Of a stretch of DNA of 64,000 bases, positions 11,378-22,062 are shown piece by piece (the first letter of the stretch is position 1; every line of letters starts with the position of its first letter). The stretch spans positions 10,083,008 through 10,147,007 of the forward strand of contig JAUPFP010000003.1 of NCBI GenBank assembly GCA_036925085.1, read 5' to 3'. This DNA comes from Brachycybe producta (Eukaryota; Arthropoda; Diplopoda; Playtdesmida; Andrognathidae). Position numbers and translations under genes: made by a program. The notes beneath the pieces were generated by a model. It was given only the letters and a program-made list of their open reading frames with translations, was not told the DNA's origin and ran no database searches.

Positions 11378-12020
11378 GGATTTACCAGAAATTTGGGGGA
11401 ATGACTTTAAATATTTAGGATCGGTCCTAGAGAATGATGGTGACGTGACATACAGTAGATTTAGATATTAGTCATATTACAAATGGAACGAATTAAGTTG
11501 GCTAAAGTGGAGACAGGCTTGTGGGGTATTATGTGACAGGAGGATGATAATAAAACTAAAGGGCAAGTTTTATAGAACAGTGGTTATACCAGCTATGCTA
11601 TATGGGTCAGAATGTTGGGCAGCCAAAAAGAATCAAGAGGATAGACTGAAGGTGGCTGAAATGCGAATTCTAAGGTTTATGTGTAGGGTAACAAGAAAGG
11701 ATAGGATCTGAAATAACTTTATCAGAGGGAGTGTAGGGGTAGCACAAGCATAGTAGAAAAGATGCAGGAAAATAGGCTGAGGTGGTTTGGGCATGTAACT
11801 AGGAGTTAGGAGGATGAGCGGCTTAAACAGGTGATGAATTTGGACTTGGGAGGTAAAAGGGGGTAGAGGAAGGCCCAAACAAGCTTAGAATATGGTGGTA
11901 AAATGAGAAAATGGGGACGTGTATGGTCTCTAGGAGCACAAAATTGAAAGGAGTGGAGCGATAGAACCCATAAGGCCGACCTTGCATACAGTGACGAAAG
12001 GTGCAGGAAATGATGATGAT
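11378..12020 (+). pseudogene. RTE-like LINE 3' fragment, copy A
   Basis: Translated on the + strand in changing frames it reads DFKYLGSVLENDG, KLKGKFYRTVVIPAMLYGSE, ECWAAKKNQE, then LRWFGHV- and RGRPKQ-like segments. This is the end of the reverse-transcriptase/thumb region typical of RTE-type non-LTR elements. Stops and frameshifts occur throughout, so it is dead. The 3' end is a short (GAT)n run at about 12011-12020, as expected for RTE tails. Confidence 0.82.
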
Positions 12021-12526
12021 ATCTTACACCATTATTCTCTGGGACTGGCAACTCGGAAAATTCATTGCTTGGAGGTTGCAGTGAGTCGGTGACAGCACCA
12101 GCAGCGCCAATATAGCAGGAAAAAGTTTTACTAGCATTTAGTACAAAATGGACATTGGTTCATCAGTTAAACATCCATCGCCATTCAACACACTACAACA
12201 AGCATGTCAAACGCTATGGCTAACACGGGCCAAATAAACACGGTCTAAGTTTATGTGGGCCGCAAAAAAACAAAAACTTCAATTTTTATAGAAACGTAGG
12301 TTTATTTCGAAAAGTACAGTATAAAAAAGAACAAGGACAATAGATTTTTACTATAGAAATGTAATAACGGCAGCAAAAATTGAGAATTATAATATATTTC
12401 AAAGGTGAGAAAAAGTAGTTTAAAAATTAAGCCAAGCAATTTTTCTTAATGTTTTTGTTCTATGGGCCGCGAGTTTGACATGCTTGCACTACAAGTTGCC
12501 AGTTCCCGAGTGTAATGGTCTAAGAT
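12021..12526. mobile_element. MITE (outer), copy A; copy B at 20746-21251
   Basis: The left end ATCTTACACCATTA...GGGACTGGCAACT and the right end AGTTGCCAGTTCCCGAGTGT...CTAAGAT form an imperfect TIR of about 33 bp. It abuts the 3' end of the RTE fragment and is itself interrupted by a hAT-type MITE at 12199-12486. Confidence 0.65.
12199..12486. mobile_element. hAT-type MITE with 8-bp TSD, copy A; copy B at 20924-21211
   Basis: Termini CAAGCATGTCAAAC and GTTTGACATGCTTG are perfect 14-bp inverted repeats, followed inward by GGGCC-containing words. CACTACAA lies directly outside both ends (12191-12198 and 12487-12494), an exact 8-bp target duplication, the hallmark of the hAT superfamily. 288 bp with no coding capacity. 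Confidence 0.85.
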
Positions 12527-12594
12527 GTAATTATGAGTAACGATATTAGTCACCCATATAAGTGGACTTAATATATTAAAGCCATGGCGATTAA

Positions 12595-13091
12595 AGAGAC
12601 ATTACCTCCAGAAATGTCTTGTCAAAATATTGTCAAGAATTATTCAACGATTACCAAAACGATTTTTAAAATTTAAAATAAGTCATTAACATAATTTAAA
12701 AAATTAAAAATCAGTTGACTTCGTGTAAATGAACTTTATCAGATAGATGCGCCACTAAACAACAGACATTGGCAACAAACAGACCCCCCCCCCCCCGAAA
12801 GTATACTCCTCTACTTGAATTCTGATTTGTTGTCAAAGTACTATGGATGTAATATTTGAATTATTCCACATGGAAGGTTGTATGGAGTTGAATATGAATA
12901 GGAAATATATGTAATTTCATTAAGAAATTCTGGAAATGTGAGGGGACACCTTTGCCACAAAAATGGGGTCGTTTAAAAGTCATTTCATTTTTATGGTTTT
13001 AATGACTTATTTTAAATTTTAAAAAGCGTTTTGGCAATCTTTGGGCGAGTCTTGACAATATTTTGAAAAGATTTCTGGAGGTAATGGTCTT
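12595..13091. mobile_element. TTAA-flanked MITE, copy in unit A
   Basis: Ends are imperfect TIRs of about 100 bp (ACATTACCTCCAGAAATGTC and its partner ending GGAGGTAATGGTCT). TTAA directly flanks both ends (12591-12594 and 13092-13095), as for piggyBac/Kolobok-like target sites. The interior carries a 13-base C-tract. The same family occurs at 37136-38882 and 59197-59915, each also between TTAA. It lies in the UCHL5 intron 190 bp before the terminal exon. Confidence 0.75.
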
Positions 13092-13281
13092 TTAAAGCCA
13101 TTATTTTTGAAAAATAATTTGTGACTAATTAATTATAGTTGTCAATCAAAATTTTAGTCATTGTTACATTTTAGTCTGATTGTGTGCTGTTACTCTTTTC
13201 AAGAGACGACTTTAAAAGAATGATCTGACACTTTTATCTCGAATAAATTTCATTTATTTTTGATTATTTTTTTATAAACAG

Positions 13282-13335
13282 GCAAAAGAAAAAACCTCAC
13301 AACTTCAACTCAAAAAGGACAAAAAGCAAAGTTAA
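13282..13335 (+). CDS. UCHL5: UCHL5 terminal coding exon, copy A
   Basis: After acceptor ATAAACAG the frame reads AKEKTSQLQLKKDKKQS and then TAA. This is the Lys-rich KEKE-type tail that ends UCH37 proteins (family tail AKEKQNAKK...). Phase 0 fits the donor at 10107. The exon is too short for ORF lists. An apparently identical second copy lies at 22009-22062 because the region is tandemly duplicated, so a transcript could in principle use either terminal exon. Confidence 0.85.
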   Translation, partial: AKEKTSQLQLKKDKKQS

Positions 13336-14084
13336 GGTGTATTTTTGAAAATTAAAAAAATCATGTTTTGAATAATCTCATGATGCGGTTTTCTTATTTG
13401 TGTGTGTTTTTGCTCGTGTAAACATATGTAAGGATTCAAATTTAATTCCACCGTTTCTTCAATTTCTGTCTATCTGTGATCGCTTTAGAGGTGCACTGTG
13501 TCGCCACAAAGTAGCACCACATAGTGGTTGACGCGGCTTGCTTCACATGGACCACGATTAAAAACAATAGAATGTTTTCAGTGTATTCGACTGGTACGAC
13601 CTTCATCGTCACCAGTGATAAATAGACGGCGTTCGACACTTGTGACAGTACTCGAACACTCGTCAGTGTGGTACAAAAACCGGTGGCGATCATCATACCC
13701 TTTAGGGTAGATTCACACTATAAACTGTATACAGTCAAGGTGGTGTCTGGTTGATTGTTGTCAAGTATCGTACTGTATATTCTCAATTGAAATCTAATGT
13801 ATTTAGAAATTTGGCATTCACACTGACGACCACACACACATTTTGGTTTTCCATAGACAAATGACTAGTGACCATGATGACCGGACCGTGTTATGACCCA
13901 TATGCAAACAATAGTCTGCTAAAAAGGAAACAAACCCCCAACGACATATTGACATCCATAATAAATTTATAAAGGTAAAACAACTCTTATATTGGAAAAA
14001 CGCCAAAAGTGAATGAAGAATCGTCTGCTTTTTAAAACTAGAAGGAAGACATCTAGCTTAAGGTGGCTGAATAGATATTTACAT
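13336..14084. other. UCHL5 3' region; no other gene seen (copy at 22063-22811)
   Basis: Region after the UCHL5 stop codon. Short overlapping ORFs on both strands have no recognisable domains. A clear AATAAA-type poly(A) word occurs about 620 bp after the stop (near 13960, inside 'ccataataaatttataaagg'). Confidence 0.4.
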
Positions 14085-14450
14085 GTATTTTGCTTTGTTC
14101 CTCTGATGGCCCCAATACATTTCCTAATGCTATGCTCCATAGACGTTTTTGTCAAATGTGGATGCAAAAACATCAAGCAAACGTTTTTTTTAAACATTAT
14201 GAAAAAAATTCAAATTGTTTTAAAAAATAAACATTTTCAAGCAGTTTGGAAATGACCTGATTTTTAGGTTTTTTCATTGACATATCATATAAAACTATTT
14301 TCGCCTTTTTCAAGATATAATGAAAAAAACTTTTAACATGATCACCAACTATTCTAGTTTTTAAAACACTGAATTTTTTCGTAATGTTTCTCCTGAAAAA
14401 CACTCGCTTGAAAAATATAAAATTTTCTCAAAACCATGGGTGGGGCAAGC
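14085..14450. repeat. Dispersed AT-rich repeat family member (copy at 22812-23177)
   Basis: Shares with 3955-4330, 38975-39500 and 42655-43060 the words GACGTTTTTGTCAAATGTGG/AAAACGTC..., a mirrored AAACTATTTT / TTTTCGCCTTTTTCAA block and CTAGTTT(C/T)TAAAACA near the right side. It may be a MITE-like family with subterminal inverted symmetry. Not coding. Confidence 0.5.
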
Positions 14451-14513
14451 AGGGATGAGTAAATGTCACAAAAGTAATGTCTTATACGTTGACGTATAGT
14501 ACGTGACGTATTA

Positions 14514-15258
14514 TCTTATATATAAAACAAAGTCGATATTTCTTTTCAGATCAAAGGCTTTTTAATGGTGAGGGCTAGCGTCATGAAATTTGCACAGGTT
14601 ATTCTTTCCGGAATTTGCAAGTTAATGCAACTATTTTCAGCTCGCTACGTCATTCCCTTCCCGAGTTTTACACGTGGTGCACGTCTTCATATATAGGCAA
14701 TAAGGATGGGACCTTGCAAGCTAAATATCGATATTGACATCGAAGAGGTCACTATCGGTGGTTCAATATCCAATATCCACATCCAAATATCGATATTTCG
14801 ATACTATCGATGGTTATCCCTAATAGGCAAACCGTTTTATTTTAAAAAGATTAGAAACCTGAAACAGGGAAAATAGTTTCGACACCTTAAGATAGGCAGT
14901 GCACCTGTGCGGAATTCCATATCAACACATAAATAATGTATTTTTGAACCTGTATTTGAACCATGTATTTAGGAACCTGCAGAAGTGTATATAAAGCTGT
15001 GAAAGCGGCACAGTTTTTTGTCACAGTTGCCGTGTCTTCAACAAAGCTGCAGAATTTTTGTACTTGACTATGAAAGGGGTGCGGATTTTTTTCACAGTTG
15101 CCGTGTCTTCAACAAAGCTGTGGAATTTTTTTGGTTGGCTGTGAAAGGGGTGCGGTTTTTTGTCACAGTTGCCATGTTTTAGCACCAATGTTTTTCATCT
15201 TTTTCAGAGAAATTAATCTGAGAGTTTAAAACCCTGGCGAAGCCGGGTACAAAGCTAG
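14514..15258 (+). mobile_element. Non-autonomous Helitron, copy A
   Basis: The 5' end TCTTATATATAAAACAAAGT starts directly after an A. The 3' end is a GC hairpin (CTGGCGAAGCCGG) followed by GTACAAAG and the terminal CTAG, directly before a T. This A|TC...CTAG|T arrangement is diagnostic for Helitrons. There are no Rep/helicase ORFs, so it is non-autonomous. Internally it carries about 2.5 copies of an 80-bp unit (CACAGTTGCCGTGTCTTCAA) at about 15015-15190. Confidence 0.88.
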
Positions 15259-15263
15259 TGCTG

Positions 15264-15706
15264 TGTGACGGATCAGGGTGTTTGAATATGGCGCTCAAAT
15301 GATGTCACAAAAAGAGCGGGAAAAGTCCCGTTTATGCCTGTGATGTTTGTTGAAGAATCAAGTAAACAAAGAGGCTAAAGGTTGAATAAACGAATTGTTT
15401 ATTCAACAAACAAATGATTATAATAAAATATGTTTCTGTCTATTGGGAGTATAACAAAAATACAAAGAATGAACGATGATGATTAATAATTCGATAATTA
15501 GTAAGAAAGGCGGTTCCTCAATAAGTATTTTCGGCAATTCCTAAAGCACTCCCGTTGCAGACAGCTTTCATAGAGCGTATGCACTAGAGTAGATTTGACT
15601 TGAGAAGAACCACGAGATTTGAATTCGGCGCTTTTTATAATCGCGGGTTTGGCAACGCCCCCTCCTAGGGGGACGCGTCCAATCCCGAGGCTTCTCGGAA
15701 TTCTCA
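15264..15706 (-). mobile_element. Possible LTR-like segment (copy at 23991-24433)
   Basis: Begins TGTGACGG and ends ATTCTCACA. On the minus strand it holds a GATTATAAAAAGCGCC promoter-like word (about 15636-15651) and a TTGAATAAACAA poly(A)-like palindrome (about 15381-15406), the order expected in an LTR. No matching target duplication was found, so this is tentative. The GC content is locally raised near 15650-15735. Confidence 0.35.
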
Positions 15707-15987
15707 CACGGCCCTCCCAACCACCCTCTACCAGCGCAGGCGTAGAAGAGAGAAGAAGAAAGAGGGAGACAAGCTTTATTTTTAAGAAAAAAAGGAAAAG
15801 GAAGATAAAAAGCTAACAGAATGATATCAATTTTTTTAATATCCGAATAAAATGAAAATCCCCCAAAACGAAAAAAACAATGACAATGGGTTTACAAGGA
15901 CAAATTCGACCCTAACCCCAGCCAAGGGACACAAATATTGCCCTGTGAATTTTGCTCCCATCATTTATGACGGGTTACCCCACTAGT
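15707..15987. other. No gene seen (copy at 24434-24714)
   Basis: Purine-rich stretch (15740-15815) followed by unremarkable AT-rich DNA. Confidence 0.4.
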
Positions 15988-17034
15988 ATTGAGACACTAT
16001 CTCAATATATTGACTTAGGTTTGGTCAGTTTAGGTGATGTTAGGTTAGGTATACAAATACCTAACAATTACAACTACAATTAGTACTCTGCTAGCAGCCA
16101 AATAAGCCTGTAGCAGAGTTACATAAAAGTCTATATGCAGCATTAAGCATTGTCAAGCACAGTTACATGCACATATATAAAAACAAAATGAATTTACAAA
16201 TGTCAATCCCACAAAACAAAATTATCCACATTCACCACTGCCTCAGGAAGAGAGTTCCATTGTCTTATAACTCTAGGGAAAAAGACCAATAACATGAATC
16301 TGTCCTAGCAAAAATCTCCCTATTTTTCTTAGAGTGGTCAGCCCTGCCCATATATAGTGCTTTATGAATATCACTGGACTGTGGTTTAGGACAATCACCA
16401 CATGTAATTTTTCCAAACAATTTCAAACTTAACTCAGCCCTGCAATGTGCCAAACTATGCCATTATAGCACTGACAGCATCTCAGTGACACTGTCTGTAT
16501 ATTTGTGCCTGCCACAAGCAAACCTAGCTGCCTTTTGCTGAACCATTTCAACTGAGTGAGTGAGTGTGACAGAGTGTGGATTCCATACACTGCAGCATTA
16601 CTCAAGATGAGGCCAAACCAATGCTTGATAGGCAAGTTTTAACTTGTGCTGGGCAGGTGCCCAGTGTCCTTTGACTAAAACAAAGCATTTGTAGAGCTTT
16701 CCCAGTAACACCATTAATGTATTTTTCCAAGAAAAGTCATCTGTCATTGTAACCCCCAAGTTCTTATAACACTTGACACTCCGAAGAATAGTGTCATTCA
16801 TACTATATGTGAACACAATTTGTTTTTCTACTCTGAGTTAGCCTCATAACTACACTTCCTCTCATTCAACTGAAGTTGCCATGTATTACACCATCCTTCA
16901 ATTGCCTTCAAGTCTAGAGCTAATGTTTCACAGTCTTGGATACCATCAACCTCTTTGTAAATTAGAGTATCATCAGCAATCTAACCAAACCAAGCCTAAC
17001 CTAAAGTCAATATATTGAGATACTATCTCAATAT
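15988..17034. mobile_element. Inverted-repeat-bounded element holding an RT fragment, copy A
   Basis: The left end (TATTGAGACACTATCTCAAT at about 15987, then ATATTGACTTAGG) and the right end (CCTAAAGTCAATATATTGAG, then ATACTATCTCAATATATTG) are inverted repeats of about 40 bp. Each end is itself close to palindromic. Between them lies a 5'-truncated non-LTR RT fragment on the minus strand. The likely history is a small palindromic MITE that received a LINE insertion. Confidence 0.55.
16190..16985 (-). pseudogene. 5'-truncated non-LTR RT fragment, copy A
   Basis: On the minus strand the fragment starts at the catalytic ADD motif (IADDTLIYKEV) and continues through QLQLNERKCS, YKNLGVTMTDDFSWK, LAYQALVWPHLE and LILSNAAVYGI with several frameshifts. 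This is the palm/thumb end of a jockey/CR1-type reverse transcriptase. It ends with an AT-rich 3' tail near 16050-16190. It is related to, but different from, the intact-order LINE at 28963-32940. Confidence 0.82.
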
Positions 17035-17224
17035 ATTGACTGCATGCAAAAAATGCCAAATTAATTTTATTTCATTAATTTTAATTTAATTTTGTTAATT
17101 TTCTGCAACTTCCTGGGGCTTCGATAAAGAACGTGTCATCGACAGTTTCTATTGGTGATCAATAGATTGCACTGCTAACGCAAATCTGCAATCACTTTCT
17201 TATATAAAACGATAAGATGGCAAT

Positions 17225-18546
17225 GTGCATGCTCACTGCAAATACCACTGGGCTAATGCTAGTTTAAATTTAACTATGATTTTTACTCAGAAAGTTTACT
17301 TAATATATACTTGTGGAAGGCCAAGGGTGTCTATTTCCAGAGAACAAATACAGTTCTTACATAATGAAGGATATACTGCCAGAAAGATGGCAAAGCATTT
17401 TAATTGTTCAGTTATTGTTGTGTACAAACGTGCCTCTGAAGAAGGAATTAAATTTAGGGACAAATATGCAACAATGACTGAGGAAGAACTTACAAGTACA
17501 ATGATAGAGTTGCATGAGCAGTTTCCAAATGCTGGTTGTAAGGTATTTTATACATTTTTTTATTTTATTTTATGACATGCATTTTTGGACACAATACATG
17601 TTTATTTTAAAATAAAATAATGTGGATTATGACTGACAGCTTATGCTTGGCCACTTATGACACAAAGGCAATTGACCCTGTTGGAACTTTGAATAGAAAA
17701 GGACAAACAGTTCAATGACGCAGTTATTCTGTACCTGCACCGAACAGCCTTTGGCATATTGATGTCCATCTTAAACTTGCAAGGTTGTGTTTAATTCTAA
17801 TGGTAAATGAAATTAATGTCATGAACATCTTTCTATTATTTATTTAAAATGCACTCTGTCTATGACTGCAGATACTGTGTTTTTTTTATTTGTGAACTCT
17901 GTGAAAAAATTTGGTTTGCCATCTAGGGTATGAAAATTTGCATGTAGCCATTTTTATGAATCTTCTTCGTGGTTTACATCATGGAAGCCATATTACAGAA
18001 TCCTCTGTGCACAATGAATGCATAGAAAGGCTATGGAGAGATGTGTTTCTTCAAGCTATACATCAATTTTATGAAGAATTCTATAAACTTGAAGACAATG
18101 GCCTTTTGGATCCAGAAAATAATATGCATCGGTTTGCTCTACAAACAGTTTGCTTACCAATTATAAACAAGCAGCTAGAATTATTTTTAGCAGGATGGAA
18201 TAATCATCAGATGCGAACGGAAAACAACAGGACTCCACGGCAAATTTGGATTGATGGAATGGTTTCCAACTGTAACTCAAACCATACAAGTGTTACAGAA
18301 GTTTTTAGCAATGTTGAAAGTTTTGAAGAAAAAATGCATGAATATCTTACTGCAAATGGTATTAGTAGAGAATTGATTGAAGAGGCATCTGTATATAATG
18401 AAAGAAACATTTCAGCATATACAGCAAGGGTTGATTTGAGTGAAGCCCAGCACAGATTGATTCAAGCTGCAATACAAAATGTTGACAGTAGAAAAAAAAA
18501 TGTTTCTTGTTGTAATCAGTTAATTTCATTTGGTTTTTCAACATAA
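17225..18546 (+). pseudogene. rve/DDE integrase-type transposase gene, copy A
   Basis: Transposase-like gene with an exon-intron layout. The first ORF (17225-17575) holds a helix-turn-helix segment (FLHNEGYTARKMAKHFNCSV) and ends at GCK before a GTATTT donor. About 17670-17790 contains PNSLWHIDVHLK, which carries the first catalytic Asp, with stops in frame. The 3' ORF (17911-18546) contains HITESSVHNECIERLWRDVF, where the Glu of IERLWRD is the third catalytic residue, followed by FLAGWNNHQMRTENNRTPRQ. The usual segment with the second Asp is missing just before GYENLHVA (about 17925), pointing to a small deletion. A TATATAAAA word at 17200 may be its TATA box. Known family: metazoan integrase-core transposons (perhaps IS3EU-like). 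Probably inactive. Confidence 0.8.
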
Positions 18547-18567
18547 TTGCTATTGAACTTTTAAGTT

Positions 18568-18575
<8 letters not shown>

Positions 18576-18641
<66 letters not shown>
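18576..18641. repeat. (TA)33 microsatellite, unit A
   Basis: 66-nt TA tract between the integrase stop and the HECT tail. The unit B counterpart (27303-27340) has only 19 repeats. Confidence 0.98.
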
Positions 18642-18643
<2 letters not shown>

Positions 18644-18923
18644 GTGTTTTATTATATTTTCATGAACACTTACAAATAAACTTGGTCACATTGCATTATA
18701 ATGGATTACAAACAAGTTGGTGGGATGTCAGTATTTAGGAGTACATATGAGACAAAAGTTACGAAAACACATTACAGTCAACAATAACTTTATGGTATAA
18801 CCGCCACTGTGCTCTAATATAAAATAAATGAAGCTCAACCTGGTGAACTGGCTTAAATCTACTTACACCAGTAAATGCACACTAGGCTTTTATAAAGATG
18901 TATATTTGAAACAGTGTTCAGAA

Positions 18924-19021
18924 TTTAAACATGACTGAAATTCAAAATGAAACTCTTAATGTTTCATATGCTCGTGAAAGTTCTAATGTATTGGAGCATG
19001 TGTGAAAAATTGGGCATCTTG
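18924..19021 (-). pseudogene. Truncated HECT C-terminal tail at the duplication junction
   Basis: The minus strand encodes RCPIFHTCSNTLELSRAYET, the HECT C-lobe end including the catalytic Cys. It is cut by the tandem junction at 19021. The rest of the gene exists only after unit B. Confidence 0.8.
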
Positions 19022-20102
19022 AAGTGCAACATTAGTTTGAGACAAACACACAGCAAAAACGCCAGAAAATGGAGATTTTGAAAACAAAACAAACCTCAAA
19101 CAACTGTCAGCAGTACTCAAGACAAAACCACAACAAGTCCTATGTAAACTACGCAACTTCTGTTGTTGTTTTGTTGTTTTATGCCATATGGTTGTCATAT
19201 ACTTAAAAAAATTCAATCTCACGCTAAGCTTTATATGAAGCTTAGCGTGGGATTTAAATTTTTTAACCGTATATACGCCCTGCACTGCAATCGTACGTTT
19301 GTTGTGAGCATGCATAGACTCGTGGTGTGGATGTACAGGTCGAATTGCGCATGCATAACAAGCAAGCTGATGACAATCTGTTATTTTTTTTGGAAGTATG
19401 TACGGTACGAGCTCGACGCTCGTATATATTATGTAGTTAATAAATGTTACGTACAAGGACGACTTATGCGGTTAATTCGTTCCGAAAATTTCTTCTTAAG
19501 TGGAATGCGCTTAAGTACTATGTATTTTTATTACATTTGCCGAGTCGATTGGTGGCGTTGCAAGCGTAAAGGTGCCTTTACACCGAGGAACTGGAAAAAA
19601 TATTGTTAGTTGCAAAAATGTTATTAGCAAATATGTTAATCAACAATTTGTTTCACTGTTTTGATAAATGTTAGCAACAAAATGCTAATAAATATTTTTG
19701 ACAAAAATATTTATAGCATGTCATGAACAATTTGAAAGAAACTATCTTGGATATGATATGAAATACCACATCGGCGGGGCTCCATTGAAATGCTTGTTAT
19801 CAAAATATTCCGATTTGTTTTGTTTCTTTTTGGATCCGATATTGTGTGCGTCAACCCTTATAAGACTTGTCCCCCCCCCCCCCTTCCTACATGAAGCAGG
19901 AGGGGTTGAAGATATAATCTGATAAGAGAGAAAAATGAAGCAAAGGTTATAATTAAAAAAATTTGTTATTATTTTTAAAACTGTCACCAAACAGATACAT
20001 GTATTTTTAATGCGATATTTGTGAAAATACTTGCAATAGGTTATCTCATAATGTGTCTCTATCGCTATAATTTTAAAGATTTCATTCACTTTTATTCACA
20101 CA

Positions 20103-20745
20103 GGATTTACCAGAAATTTGGGGGAATGACTTTAAATATTTAGGATCGGTCCTAGAGAATGATGGTGACGTGACATACAGTAGATTTAGATATTAGTCAT
20201 ATTACAAATGGAACGAATTAAGTTGGCTAAAGTGGAGACAGGCTTGTGGGGTATTATGTGACAGGAGGATGATAATAAAACTAAAGGGCAAGTTTTATAG
20301 AACAGTGGTTATACCAGCTATGCTATATGGGTCAGAATGTTGGGCAGCCAAAAAGAATCAAGAGGATAGACTGAAGGTGGCTGAAATGCGAATTCTAAGG
20401 TTTATGTGTAGGGTAACAAGAAAGGATAGGATCTGAAATAACTTTATCAGAGGGAGTGTAGGGGTAGCACAAGCATAGTAGAAAAGATGCAGGAAAATAG
20501 GCTGAGGTGGTTTGGGCATGTAACTAGGAGTTAGGAGGATGAGCGGCTTAAACAGGTGATGAATTTGGACTTGGGAGGTAAAAGGGGGTAGAGGAAGGCC
20601 CAAACAAGCTTAGAATATGGTGGTAAAATGAGAAAATGGGGACGTGTATGGTCTCTAGGAGCACAAAATTGAAAGGAGTGGAGCGATAGAACCCATAAGG
20701 CCGACCTTGCATACAGTGACGAAAGGTGCAGGAAATGATGATGAT
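20103..20745 (+). pseudogene. RTE-like LINE 3' fragment, copy B
   Basis: Same broken RT fragment as at 11378-12020, carried in unit B at an offset of 8725 with the same disruptions visible in the translations. Confidence 0.82.
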
Positions 20746-21319
20746 ATCTTACACCATTATTCTCTGGGACTGGCAACTCGGAAAATTCATTGCTTGGAGG
20801 TTGCAGTGAGTCGGTGACAGCACCAGCAGCGCCAATATAGCAGGAAAAAGTTTTACTAGCATTTAGTACAAAATGGACATTGGTTCATCAGTTAAACATC
20901 CATCGCCATTCAACACACTACAACAAGCATGTCAAACGCTATGGCTAACACGGGCCAAATAAACACGGTCTAAGTTTATGTGGGCCGCAAAAAAACAAAA
21001 ACTTCAATTTTTATAGAAACGTAGGTTTATTTCGAAAAGTACAGTATAAAAAAGAACAAGGACAATAGATTTTTACTATAGAAATGTAATAACGGCAGCA
21101 AAAATTGAGAATTATAATATATTTCAAAGGTGAGAAAAAGTAGTTTAAAAATTAAGCCAAGCAATTTTTCTTAATGTTTTTGTTCTATGGGCCGCGAGTT
21201 TGACATGCTTGCACTACAAGTTGCCAGTTCCCGAGTGTAATGGTCTAAGATGTAATTATGAGTAACGATATTAGTCACCCATATAAGTGGACTTAATATA
21301 TTAAAGCCATGGCGATTAA

Positions 21320-21818
21320 AGAGACATTACCTCCAGAAATGTCTTGTCAAAATATTGTCAAGAATTATTCAACGATTACCAAAACGATTTTTAAAATTTA
21401 AAATAAGTCATTAACATAATTTAAAAAATTAAAAATCAGTTGACTTCGTGTAAATGAACTTTATCAGATAGATGCGCCACTAAACAACAGACATTGGCAA
21501 CAAACAGACCCCCCCCCCCCCCCGAAAGTATACTCCTCTACTTGAATTCTGATTTGTTGTCAAAGTACTATGGATGTAATATTTGAATTATTCCACATGG
21601 AAGGTTGTATGGAGTTGAATATGAATAGGAAATATATGTAATTTCATTAAGAAATTCTGGAAATGTGAGGGGACACCTTTGCCACAAAAATGGGGTCGTT
21701 TAAAAGTCATTTCATTTTTATGGTTTTAATGACTTATTTTAAATTTTAAAAAGCGTTTTGGCAATCTTTGGGCGAGTCTTGACAATATTTTGAAAAGATT
21801 TCTGGAGGTAATGGTCTT
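21320..21818. mobile_element. TTAA-flanked MITE, copy in unit B
   Basis: Duplicate of the element at 12595-13091. The only difference I found is a C-tract of 15 instead of 13 bases (21509-21523). Confidence 0.75.
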
Positions 21819-22008
21819 TTAAAGCCATTATTTTTGAAAAATAATTTGTGACTAATTAATTATAGTTGTCAATCAAAATTTTAGTCATTGTTACATTTTA
21901 GTCTGATTGTGTGCTGTTACTCTTTTCAAGAGACGACTTTAAAAGAATGATCTGACACTTTTATCTCGAATAAATTTCATTTATTTTTGATTATTTTTTT
22001 ATAAACAG

Positions 22009-22062
22009 GCAAAAGAAAAAACCTCACAACTTCAACTCAAAAAGGACAAAAAGCAAAGTTAA
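22009..22062 (+). CDS. UCHL5: Duplicated UCHL5 terminal exon, copy B
   Basis: Same 17-codon tail plus stop and same acceptor as at 13282-13335, offset by 8727 bp. It lies downstream of the first complete terminal exon, so it is probably an orphan exon or an alternative 3' end. If the tandem duplication is an assembly artefact, this copy is not real. Confidence 0.6.
   Translation, partial: AKEKTSQLQLKKDKKQS

Larger units (their letters stand above)
10299..19021. repeat. Tandem segmental duplication, unit A
   Basis: First unit of a direct tandem repeat of about 8.72 kb. Offsets to unit B are 8723 at the left, 8725 after the first C-tract, 8727 after the second C-tract and 8699 after the (TA)n tract. 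All predicted ORFs give identical translations in both units wherever compared. The left edge lies inside a dispersed repeat (AAGCTGACAAAAGTGCAAC). The right edge lies inside the HECT gene of an integrase/HECT transposon. The junction shows about 2 bp (AA) of microhomology. Confidence 0.93.

Noticed and set aside
15264-15706. Confident LTR call
   Set aside because: TG...CA ends and promoter-like words are present, but flanking bases do not match as a target duplication; listed only as possible.
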